A stretch of 64,000 nt of DNA from Spongilla lacustris (lineage: Eukaryota; Porifera; Demospongiae; Spongillida; Spongillidae), in contig OX442430.1 of the NCBI GenBank assembly GCA_949361645.1, positions 714,403 to 778,402 on the forward strand, given 5' to 3'. The notes under the pieces are model-generated. The model had not been told where the DNA came from and searched no databases. It saw only the letters and a list, made by a program, of their open reading frames with translations. The position numbers and the translations under genes were made by a program. Below, piece by piece: positions 36,501 to 48,167 of this stretch. Positions within the stretch are counted from its first letter, which is position 1. Each line of letters starts with the position of its first letter.

Positions 36501-39500
36501 ATTATCTCTCGATGTGGAGATCTATTTCTATTTTGGTGCTGTAATTATTTTCAACGCAGTGAGAATTCCACGCATACGAGTGTTGAAACCGCGTCAATTC
36601 GGGATGTGGATAGCGGAGTCCTTAACCTGTGGGATTTCGATGTCATCCCTCCCCATACACTGAGTGGAACGCTTAAATCACAAGCGCGAATGAAATCGAA
36701 GGGGAAAACGTGCACGTAGTGTGTTCAACTGTATCTCTAACAGATGACGTCAAAAATTAACGAACAGAACTAAATCCCGAAATTGACGCGTTTTCAACGC
36801 TCGTACGTGGAGAAATGTGGAATTCTAAACCGTTGGGTTAGCGTGGAAAATAATTAGAGCTCCAAAATAGATTTCCACATCGAGAGATGATGTGGGAACG
36901 AAATTTGAAAAAAGGGTTTACCGTTGCGAAGATATAATACTGCTTTTTCAAAGACAACGTGTTTTGTTCAACGTAGAATTTTTAAAGTGATAAGATTTAA
37001 AAGCCAGAAGGGTGATTTGCTGGACACTGTCCCACATAATCTCTTGAACTTCTACTACACTGATCACTGTGCTTCAATTAAAGCATAGATTATAGATGTA
37101 TGATTAAAGCAATATAATGATATTCCTTTAACCCCTTAGCCACTGTACCACTGTTGTTACTAGGGATACCTGTGGCTTGAACTCCTTCTCTTCCTCCATC
37201 CAGCACTTTTCCAGGAGCAGGGGTTAAATTCAGAGGATTGAATACCCACAGTCCACCACAAACATATATCACTGTATCTCCAGATGGATATATGAGCTTA
37301 ATGGTTCCAACTTTTCCCAAGCACTGTGCAGAAATTTGAAGAATAATTTTTATTGCAATGCACATGTAGACAAACATGCAACTTTAGTCAGTGGCAGGAA
37401 ACCTCGGCAGAACACGTCAATTCAAAACTCGCACGAGAGACGAATAAAAATTCATACACCTTATACGTGTTATGTATATGCTGTATACGACAGCAATAAT
37501 ATGGCTCACTCTCCCCATGCTTATCGTCAGTAACTTTAATTTTCAGTTCATTGCATTCCATATGTGGTCCAACCATATTCCTACAGCCCTGCATGCACTG
37601 CCTGGCATAGCTCTTCGTGTAAACAACACATTTTCTCGTACCAGCAAGCTAACCACATTGTAAGGTTTGCACCTATGGAAGTTTGCATAATTTTTTGAAG
37701 TGAAATCGTTAGAAATGCCTAAACCAAAAGTCATACAACCTAGACACCTTTTGAAAAGAAGTATGCAATTTTCCAAGCTGAAAGTTATCACAATGATGAC
37801 TAATGGTGAGGATTTTGAGAAGAGGCAAAGTTGAGGCATGATGAGAAGGGTGAGGAAAAGGGAACTGGTGGTGGGAAACACTTAGGCAAATATGTGAGAA
37901 GGGTGAAGATGAGGATAACTATTGAGATGAAATTGAGTTGACTTAAATGTACTGACTTCTTGCATGTAACCAGTATGTTTAACAAGTACAGGAAATTGTG
38001 AAGATACATATTATTTAATTACGTGCTATGTAGGGTTGATAATGTCCATTATGTGCTATGTAAACTTCCACAGGGTGCAGACCTTATGTGGTTAGCTAGC
38101 TGGTTAGAGAAAATATGTTTACTCTATGTACTGCTAGAGCCACACCAGGGCCTGACCAGACAACACATGCCAGTAAATGTGCTACTTTTCACCCTAGGTC
38201 CAGCATACCATGTTAATGCATCCAAAACATGCTTTGCTGCAAAGCAATCTCACCATGCTGCTGCCCTTACTGCCTTTCCATGATACCCATGCAGATCACT
38301 ATCACTGCTAAAGGGAGACCACATCTCGGAGTCACACCCATTAGGCACTTCCACATTTGTACAACATTATGTAATAAGTAAGGTAGGGGGTTGGGCACAG
38401 GGGCTCAACCAGCTAGCCCCAATAGCAGCTAAAAATCCTCCTGCAGCCTTTGATGCTTTCACCCATGGTTTTTTAAGCAAATGGACTTTCTTGGCCACAA
38501 CCATACCAAAAAAGTCACCTGATGCAGCCACTTGAAGGTATCATCCATTCCTACCTGATAGCCAATATCACAGGCCGATTCGATATGCCCCATGTTGTTT
38601 GCCGTACCTATCAATTAGATGAATTAAATGGGTTTCATAAACCCATCCACTTTATCTCAGACTGAATTCCACTCTTCCAGACTAATTTTTCTGGCACTAG
38701 TAAACTATGTCTTGGCTCACAACTATGACTACGCTGATGAAACAGTCCTTGAGCAACAAACAGCAATAAAGGAGGTAAAGAAGATGAAGCCCAACAGACA
38801 CAGTACAGCTGCTACTCAGCTCAGAGCCATGATCTCCAGCTAGCGATGGACCTATGTCAGGCTCCCTATAGAGGAGTATGGGCTTACCCTTCACAAGACC
38901 ACCTTCTGAGATGCACTAGCTCTTAGGTATGGCGGGTTTCCAACACGCCCACCAGCTGTGCCTGTGGTGTGCTGTTGAGCATGCACTATCACGTCCAAAA
39001 GGTGGCTTCCATTCCATGACACAATGAGATCAGAGACTATACTGTGCTCAGACAACTTCCAGGATGGTGCTCGACTTGATGCAGCAGCTGACAGATTTTG
39101 AGGGTGGGGATCATTTTGAGAGGGCATTCTTCTAGGTCAACCTGTAGGCCCTCTCTAAAATAGGTGACCTCAACTATCTGCCTGTTAATCCACTGGTGTC
39201 TTAGGAAGGGAAGTCACAGTTGTTTACTATCGTATTGCTACCAAACTCTCTGCAATAGGTGGCCACACAACCATAGCTTGGATTCATTGTCATCTCTCCT
39301 CTCTCCTACGCTCCTCCATCATGTGCATCAGAGGGGCTCGATCATCCATGGGCCATGCCTTCAACCACTCCCGTGTTGACTAGGTCTTTATCCCTTGCTT
39401 AATTCATTGACTGCCTTCCGTTTCCAGTGTGCATCCATTTCAATGTTTGACCCACTGTATCATTTTATTTTAGTTGCTAATTAAATAAATACAATTAAGA

Positions 39501-42500
39501 AACTTGTACAATACAGATAAACAAGCACATAACGTTACATTACCTACCACCTAGACTAAATAATATATCAGTAGCCTGCGTCTGAGATGGCCCTTGAAAG
39601 AAGAGCCCTCACATTTGCCCTAACAAGGGTCATGCTCAACCTCTGATATAGGGCTGTGACAGCTGCAGACTTTGGGCAGTTCTGATGTGTGGCCAAGCGA
39701 GAGGCTAGCTGCGATATTCAGGGGCGGATACAGGAATTTTTTAAGGGGGGGGGCACGGTTAATAAAAGTTATAAGAAAGTGGGCGTGGACCCCAAAAGGG
39801 GGTGGGTGCGGGAGGGGGATATGCCCCCTCCCGCGCGAAGCGCGGAAGCTTTTGATACTATCTAAATAGTAAAGCATTAAAACTATGCTACTTTTAGTGC
39901 TTTATTCATATGTACAGTTAAAAATTGCACTACAAGAAAAGTATTTGCACCGTGCTGGTAGATGAGCAAATATAGTTTCGGGCCTAAAATTGTTGCGAAA
40001 AATATTATTAGCCATAATGCTTCATTTGAGTCATAAATAGCAAAATAGGGATACGAAATATTCACTTTCCTTGTGATATAAGGCGCCGGCCGAGGTTGGT
40101 TTCCGCAGCAAAAAAATGTATGAAAATCATATGGCAAATCAACGATTGTATGTGCATGCAGGCTGCATGTAATCAGTCTGTATCAGCTAGTATGTATATG
40201 TGTCAGATCACTTGTAAAATCAAGTCTCGATTTGCGGTCTTCTTTTCATTTTTCATTTTTGCTGTGTTTCTCTCCCACAATAGGCGATAAATATGTATAC
40301 TACAGTGAATATGTATCCGACACAATACATGTATATTCCGTTCTATGGGTACTACAGGCAGAGAAAATATATAATCTCTGCTACAGGTAACAACTGTTCG
40401 ATGTTAACGCAGGACCTACATGTGGCAGATCGACATCAATGTTATGATACCGTCTGCGTAACTGCTCTAGCATCAATCAACCAACCGGTTAGGTATGAAT
40501 AACGATTAGCGCTACAAACGCTGTACATGACCGATCAGATCGCTCCGCTATCAGTGTGCGCTTGAAAACACAAGAAAACACTCAGATTATTGACGAGTAA
40601 CGTGCCACGTCATGTGAATATAGTAGGATTATTGAATTGGGAAGGGGGGGGGGGGGGGGGGGCAAGTCCCCCCGGTGCCCCCCCCCCCCTAGATCCGCCC
40701 CTGTGACAGTACATGTATCAGCGCTGTAGCTAACCGCGGCACTGTTTCGTGCGGTTATAATCGCACGCGGTACGCAAAACACACTCATGAATATTTAATG
40801 AGTCGTCCGGAAGGGGGGGGGGGGGCACGTGCCCCCGGTGCCCCCCCCCCCCTGGATCCGCCACTGGATATTGCCCGCTTGTATGTAACGGATATGAATA
40901 AGCGGTAAACCAGTTCAGTAGTTGTGTGATTGAAAGCTATGAAGCGAGCTGTAAATCCACAAGTACTAGATATGTTTGCCACATAGCAAGGATTGATAAA
41001 GTAAAAATCATTACTAGGCAGAGAAATGGTTGGGAAAATCATACCATTTATATTACGGATGAACTGCAGCTTGAACCTTGGTAATTAATACATACACATT
41101 ACCCGATTTGTAACGGATCCAATTTACGACCTTAAAATAGTAGCTGAGTAGTGAATATTACTTGCGTCCATCATCTTTTGTCCACTTACCAAGCACATCA
41201 CCTAGCAAAATGTCCTTGGCTGAACTTTGACTGTTGTTTACATTGTATATTGTACATGTACATGTATGTATAGGTGGGTGTAAATATAACTAATAATGAT
41301 AGTGTATTGTCTAATTTGATGTTAGACTTGTACATGTACTAGTAAACTCATTGCTCACTAGCAACAGCAGAAGAGAATTATGCATTTCAGTGCACATACC
41401 ATACATATATACCCATGTTGGAGATGGTTTTAGTGGTGATGACATAGACCTTTTGATGGCAAGGTGATGGCAAGGTGATGACTTTTGATGACTTTGATGA
41501 CTTTTGATGTGGTGATGACATGGGCCTTTTGGGCCTGCTGCTAGCAGGCATAAGTCTTGATGCCGGAAGTTTTGCAATCAAGTACATGATGGAAGGGGCT
41601 GGAGTGTACTTTGGGCCTGATGCAGAGGCTTTGGCCTAGTGGTAGAGGTATTTAGTCTGATGCATGAAGTTCTAGATCTGGTACTTTGTTGTTCTATATG
41701 TTCAATGTCAAGAGCTGTTTAGAAGTCTGTTTGGAACTGTTTCCATGGAGATATGATGAAATGACATGTTACTTGACACTCCTGTATCTCTTTTATGTGC
41801 TGCTCATATGATAACTAGAATTGCTTGTTATAGCCATCGGATGGGGTGGAAGGGTAGAAGGGTCTTTGCGTTGAAGGGCTAACTGTATGGTGCAACAAAT
41901 TGGGGATGCATGCATATGCGTGCAAGTATCAGTGTGAAGCAACTCTTCATATAACAATGACACAGATACATACACACAATTGCACAATGCATAGGAACAT
42001 ATTCCCACCAATACGAATTGACAAAGAGGTCACATGTAATAGATACTTAAAATAAAATTGGGGATGCAGGCTTTGCAAACAGCAGTTGAGTAAAAAGTTA
42101 AGGAAACAAAGGATTATGGAAATTATACATTCATGAATTTATAAATTTTCCGTTTCCATACTTTTTATTCCATTGCTGTCTACAAATCCTACATTCAAAT
42201 CACTAATTTTATTGAACTAAATTTTTATATCCTTTTTCACTCATTTTTGCATATTAAACCTGTGTGCGTGTGTCTGGAAGCACAATGTATGTGATGGGCT
42301 AGCTACTCATATACAGGTGTGTTGGAGCACAAGTTCCTGTAGGGGGAACATACCCTTATGGCTTCCAGAGCCAATAAAATCTTTTGTGGGCTAAAACTGA
42401 ACTCAACTCGAAAAGTCATGCATGTAGTACCAAACAAATTTGACGTACGTTGTTTTCAGTTCTTTAGGTCTTTTTCATAACTGCTAAAATTATACTTCAG

Positions 42501-45500
42501 TTGTGACAATTATCTGACAGATGGCTCTATCCTAATACGCTCGCTAAATCTACCGACATGAGCAATTAATGGTTGCTAATCATATTCAATAGAAAATACT
42601 ATTAATGTAGATTTCGAATGAAGAAAAAAACTCAGCATTGCTTGTCCCTCCCAAGTATACTGCCACACACAACACACACACATACATACACAACGCACAC
42701 ACAACACACACAGCACACAACACAACACACAACACACAACACACACACTTGCATACACATGCACATAGTACGGGCTTAAGGTGAACTTGAGTTTTTGAAG
42801 GACAGTTTAGAGTTATGCGAGTGCAATATTAACACACATTGGCTTCATAAGAAGACAGAAGCAGAGATATCAGCCCCTAGCCCTGAGAATGTATCCCCGC
42901 TACATGGGCTTGTGATTACTGCCATAAGTTTTGGACGGACAAGACTGACAGGGCCTTCAGCACAGCTAAAGGGATGGTCACTTCAGATCAGGTCTTGGCA
43001 CATTTCCACACAGAAGTTCCCCTTAAAGTTGGCTTGTGATGCCAGCCCATATGGCATTGGAGCTGTGCTGTCTACCTGGATGGCACAGAGAAACCAATTG
43101 GCTTTGCATCCTGCCCTATTAATAGTGCAGAGAAAAATTATCCACAGATTGACAGGAGGCATGTCTGGGGCATCAGGAAGTTTCACCATCACCTCTAAAG
43201 TAGGCATTGGACAGTGTAGCAGCTTGCCTCCAATAATAGTTATGCAATCAAATACCAAGGTATTGAACAGCATGCAAATGCCAAAATATTGTACCGATTG
43301 CCATTTGAGTGGAAGAACACATGCAGACTTTGGTGATTGATTTATTAGACACCTTGAGCAGGCCCAGGAGACTCATCATGACCCAATGCTATCCCTAATA
43401 TTGTGATACACCCTAAAAGGTTCGCCAATGTAAGTGCCAAAATATATGGAACCATATGTTTTCTCCCATCAAGATTGCATCTCACATGTTGTCAATGCAT
43501 TTTCAAAGTGGCCAGAAGTGGGTGTGATGAAAGACTTGGATGCACTGCACACCATAGAAGCTTTGTGAGAGTTGTTTAGTTGGTGGAGCATTCCATGGCA
43601 GCCGGTGACAGACAATTGTCCACAGGTTGTGCCAAATATGTTTCAGGAGTAATTGCATTTAAAGATGTCCTTTGTTCTCCATACCATCCAGCCACGAATG
43701 GCCTAGCTGAGAACAATGCAACAAGCTCTCAAGGCTTCAAAAAAAAGTTGCAAATGCCATGTTAAGCCAACAGATCTACTGAGTTAAAGAAATGCAAGGC
43801 ATGAAACTATGAATACATCTACTGCAGAGCTGATGTTATAATGGTCGTCGAACTTTATGGACTAGGTTGTCTTTGTAAATGTAATGGAAAGGGTCCTGAA
43901 CAAGCAGGTCGAACAAGCCTCCATTCGAGGATGTTCGGGCAAACAAAGACGAGTAGCAAGAGATGCTATCAAGTCCAAGGAAAGAAGTTCGAGGACAAAG
44001 TGTGGTCATGTGATAATAACATCTGCACGTTACAAAGGGAGGAACTGTAGAGTATTGAACTTAATAATTAGCAGCAATAGTGTGATTGTCATGTGAATGA
44101 TTTGCATCAGACATTTTTCATGGTGAACAGTTTTGTGTACTTTGATAGACATACAAAAAGCATTGGGTCCCTCCCCACAAGTATTATATTTATGACACAC
44201 CCATATATGCACACACACGTACACACACACGTACACACACACGTACACACACATGCATGCACCACAACTACACACACACAAGATTCAGCGTATTATCTCT
44301 GATTTAACACATATTACGTTGCCTTGATATCCTGACGTACTGCTCAGCACTCTGATGAGTAGTCGTAAAGCCCATTACAAACTGTCATGTTAGTATTGGG
44401 ATAGTGATAGCACTTATCCATTGACAAAACCCCAGAAGATGCTTTGCAGTTGAAGTACTTCACATGTGCTGACACTCCATGCAGATGCAGATTGAAAATA
44501 GATGTTAATCGAAGGCTTTTTAGCTACATGTTGGTAAAGCCTACATAGCTGCTGGAAAGTGCTATCTTTTTGAAAAGGTTAACGAACCAAATTTTTTTCT
44601 GTACATAAGTATATCAATTTTTTAATCTATTTATTTTAAATTTTTATGGATAGTTTTACATAAATGATTGGTATTCTATAAACAGATAATAAGGGAAAAA
44701 ACCCGATAGGATTTCGAAGTTCAATTGGAGATCCTGCTTTCTAAGCAGGATAGATCAATGGCCTCAATAAACATGTTTGTAGGTCTATGATAGATAGGAT
44801 CCCAACAACCTCAAGACTCTGATGCACATTATTGCAGATCGCAATGCTCAGCGTGCGTCTTAGCCAAAATAGACTACAATTCATCCAGCTGCATGTAGGC
44901 TAAATGAACGCTAAATTGAAAACGAGGGGGGGGGGGGGGGGGGGGGGGGGGGGCGGGGAATCCCTCCCTGACTTTAGTGTTGATGAAGACATCATATTAA
45001 TAATAATAGTAATAATAGCATGGAGTCATTGTCATGTCTGGCCTCTCGCCTAGCAACCAGTTCCAACACGGCAAAGGCAGCTGTCCTCAATAGCCTGTAT
45101 GGCAGGCTAAATCTCAATCTAGTTAAAGCAAATGCCACTGCTATGCTGTCTAGATGCTTTGCCTCGGACATGTACACTGTTTAAATTAGGTAGTTACATA
45201 TATATATATATATCTAATTATTATAATGATATTCATATTATCCTGTAACTTGTAATTATGTATGTATGATGTAATTATAAGATATAAGTAATATTAGTGG
45301 AGACCTATGGGTGTTGGGGCACTGAAGCAAAGTGGGCACTATAACAGTTTGCCTCTCGCTTGGCTACACACCAGAACTGCCCAAAGTCTGTAGCCATCAC
45401 AGCCCTGTATCAGAGGTTGAGCATGACCCTTGTTAGGGCAAATGTGAGGGCTCTTCTTTCAAGGGCCATCTCAGACACAGGCTACTGATATATTATTTAG

Positions 45501-46399
45501 TCTAGGTGGTAGGTAATGTAACGTTATGTGCTTGTTTATCTGTATTGTTACTATGACAATATAAAATAACAATAATTGTAATAATAATAGCCCTCAGTTA
45601 TTAACAATTCTCAAGAAATAACAAAACATTGATTGTTATTAAATAATTCTGGCAGATTACGCTAGCTATTATGCAATGACATATGTGTATGAATAAATTA
45701 TGCGTGCTAGAAATCATATTATGTCTTCAAGAATGGCTCAGGGTATAATTTTACACAGTACATACCATAATCAGACCGTACATGTTTTAAAACGTGAAAA
45801 AAAAAAAAAAGCACGATATGAATCACTTACGTCTTTCATATTATCACTCCAGCCTCCATGACGTTTCTGAAGCTCTTGAACTCCAGACAAACTTCTGTTG
45901 ACTCGGACCACATCAGCCACTTTGAACTGTTTGGAGATATGTATGCGCTTCTAAAATAAAATGCTTACAATTACTGCTACAATAATCAAATTAATTTGAT
46001 TTGGTGCGGTGTACTTTGACATTCTTCGTGTGTAGTTTGTCTTGCATCATATAACGCACTGCATGCAGCATATGATGTACACGCGCGCGGCCAGTCAATC
46101 GGTTAATATATCATTTTGGTGAATATGTCCCCACTAATACTGAAACGAGGAGCACGTTATTTTCGCGTGTAGGCCCCTAAGTAAAACATACAAAATTTTC
46201 GGACCTATCTTGTTTTGTCTTTTTCTTTTTGCAGTTCAATATTATACCGCATATAAAAGAACGTGCAATATGCACGCACAAATGCAGCCCAGCACACATG
46301 CACGCATGCACACAAACACAGATGCACACACGCAACTGTACATTACAGTGCTGAATTAAGATCAATTGTTACCTTTGAAGTCGCCTGAGTACAGCCCAT
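27558..46399 (-). CDS. Mind-bomb-type REP plus ankyrin-repeat protein
   Basis: Exons on the minus strand: 46399-46373, 45950-45831, 37323-37170, 36032-35889, 35161-35066, 35005-34861, 34712-34618, 33876-33772, 33716-33676, 33594-33435, 33378-33227, 33070-32944, 29062-28853, 28803-28623, 28289-28235, 27603-27558. Phases agree throughout except between 37170 and 36032, where a small exon (perhaps near 36270) is needed. The product is about 620 residues. It starts MGCTQATSK, which fits an N-myristoylation/palmitoylation signal. Two REP modules follow, each split over two exons (VQELQKRHGGWSDNM, GGLWVFNPLNL; VRHLQKGHGGWTDAM, GGEWTYNPLCL). About seven ankyrin repeats come next (DGDTPLHLSAQ, DGYTALHLAALHG, HGDTPLHYVF). 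In Mind bomb ligases the REP region binds the cytoplasmic tail of Notch ligands, but here the MIB/HERC2, ZZ and RING domains are absent. It is unlikely to be an E3 ligase itself; a membrane-tethered scaffold is an inference. Confidence 0.75.
29590..31610 (+). pseudogene. non-LTR-type retroelement polyprotein relic 1 (RT to REase-like)
   Basis: Scattered frames with many stops and frameshifts follow the order of a retroelement polyprotein common in marine invertebrates. A reverse-transcriptase part starts KNAFNTVRRDKMLEAV (29658), with GPLLFCWSIHKM, then DKVQYLKKLGARLQQLF and LRHSYGIPKLIYILRSSP (30130-30265). A C-terminal nuclease-like part reads SDGKCPDGVTIMPWKNG, then MLVWEATCPDTF (31258-31350), and ends near IQRGNA (31555). 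It lies in an intron of the REP/ankyrin gene, in antisense orientation. No complete frame survives. Confidence 0.7.
36391..37038. mobile_element. MITE with about 200-bp inverted arms
   Basis: TACATGGGACA..CCTTTCTGG..ATCACTT at the left mirrors the right end at 36985-37038. From AAAAATTCTACGTTGAAC inward the two arms match over about 200 bp, including CTCTCGATGTGG and GCGTCAATT. The centre is about 150 bp and non-coding. A related copy lies at 46486-46860. Confidence 0.75.
38030..39385 (+). pseudogene. retroelement polyprotein relic 2 (C-terminal half)
   Basis: Broken frames match the C-terminal half of the same general retroelement polyprotein class as at 29590: LPIEEYGLTLHKTTF followed by DALALRYGGFPTRPP (38866-38950), a Cys/His region, DGARLDAAAD, then IAWIHCHLSSLLRSSI and CIRGARSSMGHAF (39270-39365). 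There are several stops. It sits in the largest intron of the REP/ankyrin gene, antisense to it. Confidence 0.65.
39510..39715 (-). mobile_element. 5'-truncated retroelement 3' end
   Basis: The reverse complement is nearly identical to 45345-45550. It encodes the end of a polyprotein (ALYQRLSMTLVRANVRALLS-like) followed by a shared 3' tail with AACGTTATGTGCTTG. Severe 5' truncation is typical of non-LTR retrotransposition. Confidence 0.65.
39718..39860 (+). mobile_element. short interspersed repeat, 'GGGGCGGATACAGG' family, copy 2
   Basis: AGGGGCGGATACAGG opens the copy and CCCCCTCCCGCGCGAAGCGC closes it, as in the first copy (CCCCCTCCCGTG). It directly abuts the retroelement fragment at 39715. 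Confidence 0.6.
40641..40703 (-). mobile_element. short interspersed repeat, same family, copy 3
   Basis: Read on the minus strand it begins AGGGGCGGATCTAGGGGGG and continues through GCACCGGGGGGACTTGCCCC into a long homopolymer. Only about 63 bp is present. Confidence 0.6.
40809..40866 (-). mobile_element. short interspersed repeat, same family, copy 4
   Basis: Read on the minus strand it begins GGCGGATCCAGGGGGG and contains GCACCGGGGGCACGTGCCCC. It lies about 105 bp from copy 3 in the same orientation. Confidence 0.6.
40867..42785. other. intronic DNA, no gene seen
   Basis: This part of the largest intron of the REP/ankyrin gene has no supported exon. It holds small direct repeats of GATGGCAAGGTGATG and GACTTTTGATGACTTTGATG near 41455-41510, and a CA-rich patch at 42660-42760. 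Confidence 0.5.
42790..44060 (+). pseudogene. Ty3/Gypsy-type retrotransposon pol relic
   Basis: A degraded RNase H segment (FPLKLACDASPYGIGAVLS at about 43017-43072) is followed by integrase-like pieces: VVNAFSKWPEVGVMKDLDAL (43490-43550), SIPWQPVTDN, and CSPYHPATNGLAENN (43676-43720). These are the order and motifs of Ty3/Gypsy pol. Frames change several times and stops are present. Plus-strand, so antisense to the host REP/ankyrin gene. I see no clear long terminal repeats. Confidence 0.7.
44929..44953. repeat. poly-G run
   Basis: About 25 consecutive G bases, one of several long G or C runs in the window (455, 31806, 35242, 40644). Confidence 0.95.
45015..45185 (+). mobile_element. retroelement 3' end, divergent copy
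   Basis: The frame LASRLATSSNTAKAAVLNSL, then LVKANATAMLSRC, parallels that of the next fragment (LASRLATHQNCPKSVAITAL, LVRANVRALLSR), so both are polyprotein C-termini of related elements. An AT-rich tail follows. Confidence 0.55.
45345..45550 (+). mobile_element. 5'-truncated retroelement 3' end
   Basis: It reads as the C-terminus of a polyprotein ending SRAISDTGY-stop, then about 70 bp of tail and an (AAT)-rich end. It is the inverted, nearly identical partner of 39510-39715, 5.7 kb away in the same intron. Confidence 0.65.
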
Positions 46400-46485
46400 C
46401 GTATATCACCAAGGAGCTAGGCGTGTAAAGACCAGCTTTAATGTCAAGAAGTGCGCAATACACATACACAATTATATATATATAT

Positions 46486-46860
46486 ATGGGACAGTTTCCG
46501 ACAAAATGGCCCTTCGTATATATATATAAAATGTTATAAAAATGCTTCTCTTCTGAATTGCTATATCTTCCGAACGGTTAACGCTATCAACTTCCAATTT
46601 TCAACACTTCATACTACACCATTTCCCTATGGCAAAATATATTTTGGAGTCTTGCACTTGCTCCGTGCCAGTATTGCAACGTTCGATACCCCATCGGGTT
46701 CAAATCCGCCATAACTTTAGGTAGGAGTAATCAAATAGCCTCGAATTCGGTTTATAGGTAGAGGGGTCCTATACCTATCGATTTGTTCTGTTCGTTAATT
46801 TTTATGTCATCCGTTTTGGAGATACAGCGGCGCAAAGTTGGTACAAGTTTCCCGCTCGAA
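46486..46860. mobile_element. partial element related to the 36.4-kb MITE
   Basis: It begins TATATATGGGACAGTTTCCG and contains GTTCTGTTCGTTAATTTTT followed by GTCATC and GAGATACAG, which occur in inverted orientation at about 36725-36775. It lies between two divergent genes, so it may overlap the promoter of either. Confidence 0.45.
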
Positions 46861-46992
46861 TCGCGCCGTTGCATGTGCATGAACCGCTTCCATTCACCGA
46901 AGACATGAATATTCAACTATTTCCTGTGGGTTGGGACTTTATTAACCTAGCCACACCTACAAAGCAGGATACGATTTATTTATCGATAAAAG

Positions 46993-48050
46993 ACGGTGAG
47001 TATTGAAATCAGAATGTTTTTATACAATGTTGCCTATGATAGACAGTTGTTATTCGTTATCTTCTGTGTAGATAAACGATATGGCGAAGTCTGACGACGA
47101 GCTCGTCGTGTATCATTCAGCGGACGAGTTTGAATGGTACGAAAATTTGGACGTGGATAGAGAACGGTGGTGATGACGGTGGCACCAATGCCGATCGATG
47201 GAAGTTATGATTTCGATGGCAGTGTGGCCAGGACGTCACTTGTGTGCCACAGCTGTACCAGGACTGGCAGTACCATGATTGAAACACCTTTTTGGGCCAG
47301 TGGTTTGGGCCTCTGGTTGGCTTTAGTTGCTACCACACATTTGAGTTTGACCGAGAACACCCTGGTGTCATGAAAATGAAGACCTTGCCATCGGACACAA
47401 ACCCCACCGAGGTAACCATGCTGAGGGCTGGAGTGGCCATAAAGGACATACAGGAGGCTTATCAGAGCCAAGTGATGCCACCTGTTATTAGCCCCAATGG
47501 ATTGTCCCTGATGCGGTCACTGTACCTGTATGAGAAGGTGAGGGAATACATTCGTGACCCAAGGAAGAGGGAAGGGTATGTCCAAAGCCTACACCAGGCA
47601 CTGCTATCAACTCTTCCGAAACACCTGGAGTTCCAGACAGTGACCAACCAGGTCCTTCTAATGCCATTCCTGACCCACCTACTGTGGAAGACCATGTTTC
47701 CAATAATACAAACAGTGCAATAAATGATGAAGATAAAGGCATTGTGTCTGGCAGGAGAAAACGCAACCCAGGTCTGAACTGATCTTTGCCTACCTGTGCA
47801 CAGATTGTGACAAGAAGTATGCCAGTAGCTCGGCCCTGTCCCGGCACAAAAAGAACACAGCCAAGCAGCCTGCTATGTAGGGGGATGAACAAAGTAAAGC
47901 CACAGAGATGGTGGACATTTCCTGTGATGAACAAAGTAGCCAGGGTCCACCTAAGCGTACCCACAGGCCAAAGTCAGAAATTGATAGAAACTTTTCGTAT
48001 TCCAAGTGTAGCTTGACTCACACCGCTTACATTAAGAAACAGTACATTGG
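46993..48050 (+). pseudogene. DUF7869/C2H2 gene, left arm copy, internally deleted
   Basis: A 5' leader intron (GTGAGT at about 46995 to TTCTGTGTAG at 47072) precedes the start codon at 47081 (MAKSDDELVVYHSADEF, to ERW). The frame then breaks and jumps directly to the distal part of the protein (CVPQLYQDWQYHD at about 47245, GQWFGPLVGF, FDREHPGVMKMKTLPSD and onward). The central DUF7869 core, including the DNCVGQNKN motif of the right copy, is missing. Later frameshifts split the two C2H2 fingers. It keeps both gene ends, so it looks like an internal-deletion derivative of the gene whose better copy is at 62427-64000, and it supplies the probable N-terminus that the right copy lacks because of the window edge. 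Confidence 0.75.
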
Positions 48051-48167
48051 TACATGTACATGACTAGCAAACTGAAGATCCTGGATCCATGTCATGGTAA
48101 GGTGCACTTTGTATCTAAGTCTGTTATGTCAACCTCGTGTACAAAAATTCGTGTCACCACACACATC

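Noticed and set aside
37388..37594. An extra coding exon on the minus strand near 37.4-37.6 kb
   Set aside because: The frame looks ordinary and has possible splice borders, but the REP module is continuous without it, and it matches no domain I know.
25768..46399. A single REP-ankyrin-kinase fusion gene
   Set aside because: The last ankyrin-gene exon ends in phase 0 and reads into a stop at 27558. The first kinase exons require phase 1 and have their own ATG at 27316 with correct phase. Joining them in any visible way gives an immediate stop, so two genes fit better.
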